A stretch of 7,969 nt of DNA. Source: Actinomycetes bacterium. GTDB lineage: Bacteria; Actinomycetota; Acidimicrobiia; Acidimicrobiales; RAAP-2. Below the pieces are notes generated by a model. The model worked only from the letters and a program-made list of their open reading frames with translations, made no database searches and was not told the DNA's origin. Position numbers and translations under genes: made by a program. Positions 6,879-7,969 of the stretch are shown here, one piece after another (the first letter of the stretch is position 1; every line of letters begins with the position of its first letter). The DNA lies in contig JAJYYT010000091.1 in NCBI GenBank assembly GCA_021800645.1, positions 1 through 7,969 on the forward strand, written 5' to 3'.

Positions 6879-7156
6879 CGCGAGAAAAGTCGTTGACCAG
6901 CACCAACGCGCTGGCGCGAACGAGGACTGCACTGCGCAGGACCGCCTCGAGACTCCGGTTCCTCGAGCTCCAATGTGGGTCAGTCGCTGCACTTCACGGT
7001 CGGGCGAGCTGGTGGGTGGAGGTCGTCTTAGCGGGCCGCCGGCCTGAAGACTTCGCCTCTGTGCACGACCAACTCGTCGAGCTGGCAGGACGGCTCGGGC
7101 TCGACGACCACCGTGTTCAGCAACACTGCAGCTTTGGGGGCGAGGTGGGGCTGCGG
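6879..7156. other. Stretch without a convincing gene
   Basis: About 280 bp lie between the Ntn-hydrolase frame and the small membrane protein. A plus-strand frame opening at TTG 6893 contains a protein-like patch (WVEVVLAGRRPEDFASVHDQ, followed by LVELAGRLGLDDHRVQ) around 7008-7124. Its start region is arginine-rich and unnatural, and the frame then runs antisense through the membrane protein gene. The complementary minus frame also gives plausible residues (VVVEPEPSCQLDELVVHRGE) before a TAA at 7030-7028. Neither has a good ribosome-binding site. It may hold a decayed gene and the promoter of the minus-strand Ntn-hydrolase, but no promoter boxes could be assigned. Confidence 0.3.
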
Positions 7157-7387
7157 TTACTTCGGGCTGGCCCGGAGAATGGCGATGGAGGATGCCGCCC
7201 AGGCAGTTGCCAGGACGATCCACACAACGACTCGCAATGGGCCAGGGGGTCCTGCGTACGCGGCTCGGATGGCGTACGAGCTGAAAGGAACGGTTGACAG
7301 TGGCACGAAGTACGAGCCGAAAGCCTCGAAGCTCACGCCGAGAGCGATGATGAGCACGATCCGTTCAGTCTTGCCGAGGTTACGCAT
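7157..7387 (-). CDS. Small two-helix membrane protein, hypothetical
   Basis: This 76-residue protein starts MRNLGKTERIVLIIALGV and ends in TAA. It has two hydrophobic segments, about 10-28 and 53-71 (VVVWIVLATAWAASSIAIL), joined by a loop containing FVPLSTVPFSSY and AGPPGPLR. Both termini are basic and, by the positive-inside rule, likely cytoplasmic. The ATG at 7387 is preceded by ggtggag four bases upstream, an acceptable although close ribosome-binding site. No family was recognised. Its nearest same-strand neighbour is the interrupted Ntn-hydrolase about 280 bp downstream, too far to call an operon with confidence. Its codon use is less G/C-biased than that of nrdJ. Confidence 0.6.
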   Translation of the reverse strand: MRNLGKTERIVLIIALGVSFEAFGSYFVPLSTVPFSSYAIRAAYAGPPGPLRVVVWIVLATAWAASSIAILRASPK

Positions 7388-7507
7388 GCCGCTCCACCCC
7401 CAACGTTCCCATGGTCGACTACCCGCGAGGAACTCTCCGCTTAGGACAGCGACTTCTCGCCCGCATGGCTTGGAGACCAGGATGGCAACCGGCGCGCTTC
7501 GCTCGCA

Positions 7508-7720
7508 CTAGGACAGAGCCCGAGAGACGATTGTAAGGAGCTCGTTTGCGCTTAGACCGGAAGCGCCAAGCCCCAAGTCGCGCATCTGGCCCGTCGACTG
7601 CGGCAGTTCGACGGCCAACTGAGGCATCGGCGGACCGTGGCTCGTGGGGGCGGTTGTCAACCAGCCGAGGTGACCAGCGACAACGACTCGGCGCACGCTC
7701 GATGTGGACACTTGGGCGAC
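7508..7720 (-). pseudogene. C-terminal fragment of an unidentified protein
   Basis: The frame ending in TAG at 7510-7508 reads as natural protein for its last 60 or so residues: VRRVVVAGHLGWLTTA, then PQLAVELPQSTGQMRDLGLG, then SGLSANELLTIVSRALS. The ending (LS..EL..I...L) resembles the close of small extracytoplasmic domains found in actinobacterial anti-sigma-like or DUF4367-like proteins, but this is a resemblance only. Further upstream (about 7720-7828) the same frame turns into Ser/Arg-rich sequence antisense to the plus-strand gene starting near 7704. The N-terminal part of the original gene therefore appears missing, and 7720 is an approximate boundary. A short intact peptide starting at an internal ATG in the frame (7632-7634 region) cannot be excluded. 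Confidence 0.35.
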
Positions 7721-7969
7721 GGGCATTGACTGGGAAGGAGCCGTCACGCGACTACGTGAGGAGATTGCGGCGGCGGTACACCGCGAGGAGTCGCTCCGGG
7801 ATATCGTCCGACGCGAGGTGCTACCCAAAATAGGCCGGGCACCGGGTGCGCATGAGGACGCGGGCGTATATCTCGCCCGCCCCGATGAGATCGAGAAGGT
7901 TCACGAGGGTCTGCTGTTCCCGGGTCTGGTCGAGGCTATCGACGGGACTTCCTCCTCGCACGACACGCT
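7704..7969 (+). CDS. N-terminal part of an unidentified protein, possibly NurA-like nuclease
   Basis: A plus-strand frame bounded upstream by a TGA at 7671-7673 stays open to the window edge. From GTG 7704 it gives 88 residues, beginning VDTWATGIDWEGAVTRLREE. Residues 11-42 form a charged amphipathic helix (LREEIAAAVHREESLRDIVR), followed by a loop and then EIEKVHEGLLFPGLVEAIDG (62-81) and TSSSHDT. The final block, a hydrophobic strand ending in an acidic residue and then G-T/S, resembles the first metal-binding motif (VDGS-like) of NurA nucleases, which work with HerA-type ATPases in end processing and in some phage-defence systems. This assignment is tentative because the rest of the domain is outside the window. 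No clear Shine-Dalgarno sequence precedes GTG 7704. Codon use is looser (ATA, CTA, CGA, GTA) than in nrdJ, consistent with horizontal acquisition. Confidence 0.55.
   Translation, partial: MDTWATGIDWEGAVTRLREEIAAAVHREESLRDIVRREVLPKIGRAPGAHEDAGVYLARPDEIEKVHEGLLFPGLVEAIDGTSSSHDT

Noticed and set aside
2851..6906. 1351-codon minus-strand open frame antisense to nrdJ
   Set aside because: Most of it is the antisense of nrdJ, whose catalytic residues are all intact. The composition is Arg/Gly/Pro-rich and it overlaps three other genes.
6893..7297. Plus-strand 134-codon open frame
   Set aside because: It has a TTG start without a ribosome site and an arginine-rich beginning, and it continues antisense through the small membrane protein. 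Only the central patch looks natural.
7443..7516. Direct repeat taggacag flanking 66 bp as an attachment or insertion footprint
   Set aside because: Eight bases is too short to separate from chance, and no integrase or tRNA is present.
7546..7833. Plus-strand 95-codon open frame
   Set aside because: It is Arg/Ser-rich with no motif and overlaps, in another frame, the more protein-like partial gene starting at 7704.

Overview
The window is high-GC DNA with strong G/C preference at third codon positions, probably from an actinobacterium-like chromosome. That call rests on composition, a DivIVA-like coiled-coil gene and a B12-dependent ribonucleotide reductase; the sequence does not identify a species. 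No rRNA, tRNA, CRISPR array or transposase was seen.

Positions 1-2487 hold a minus-strand run of three genes, read right to left. They are a proline-rich single-pass membrane protein (2487-1927), a DnaB-type RecA-fold helicase (1900-323) and an unrecognised protein that runs off the left edge (270-1). A 14-bp perfect hairpin separates the last two.

Positions 2486-5975 hold a plus-strand pair: a DivIVA-like coiled-coil protein, then after 41 bp the class II ribonucleotide reductase nrdJ, the one fully certain gene here. nrdJ ends in a strong terminator hairpin. The minus and plus groups diverge from one CATG, which gives an ATG on each strand.

Positions 5976-7387 are less orderly. On the minus strand lies a complete proteasome-beta-like Ntn-hydrolase reading frame (6878-6150) with Ser/Asp/Lys catalytic residues at the canonical 1/17/33 spacing, but it is broken by two in-frame TGA codons. 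Upstream of it, after about 280 bp without a convincing gene, is a 76-residue membrane protein (7387-7157).

From about 7400 on, codon use is looser and the DNA looks like a junction. A truncated C-terminal gene fragment on the minus strand (stop at 7508) abuts a plus-strand gene that starts near 7704 and leaves the window. Its visible N-terminal 88 residues end in an acidic motif reminiscent of NurA-type nucleases. An accessory, possibly defence-related, region may therefore begin here, but the diagnostic part lies outside the window.

The certain biology is deoxyribonucleotide synthesis (nrdJ) beside a DNA helicase. The odd items are the TGA-interrupted Ntn-hydrolase, the DivIVA-like gene coupled to nrdJ, and the possible NurA-like gene at the edge.
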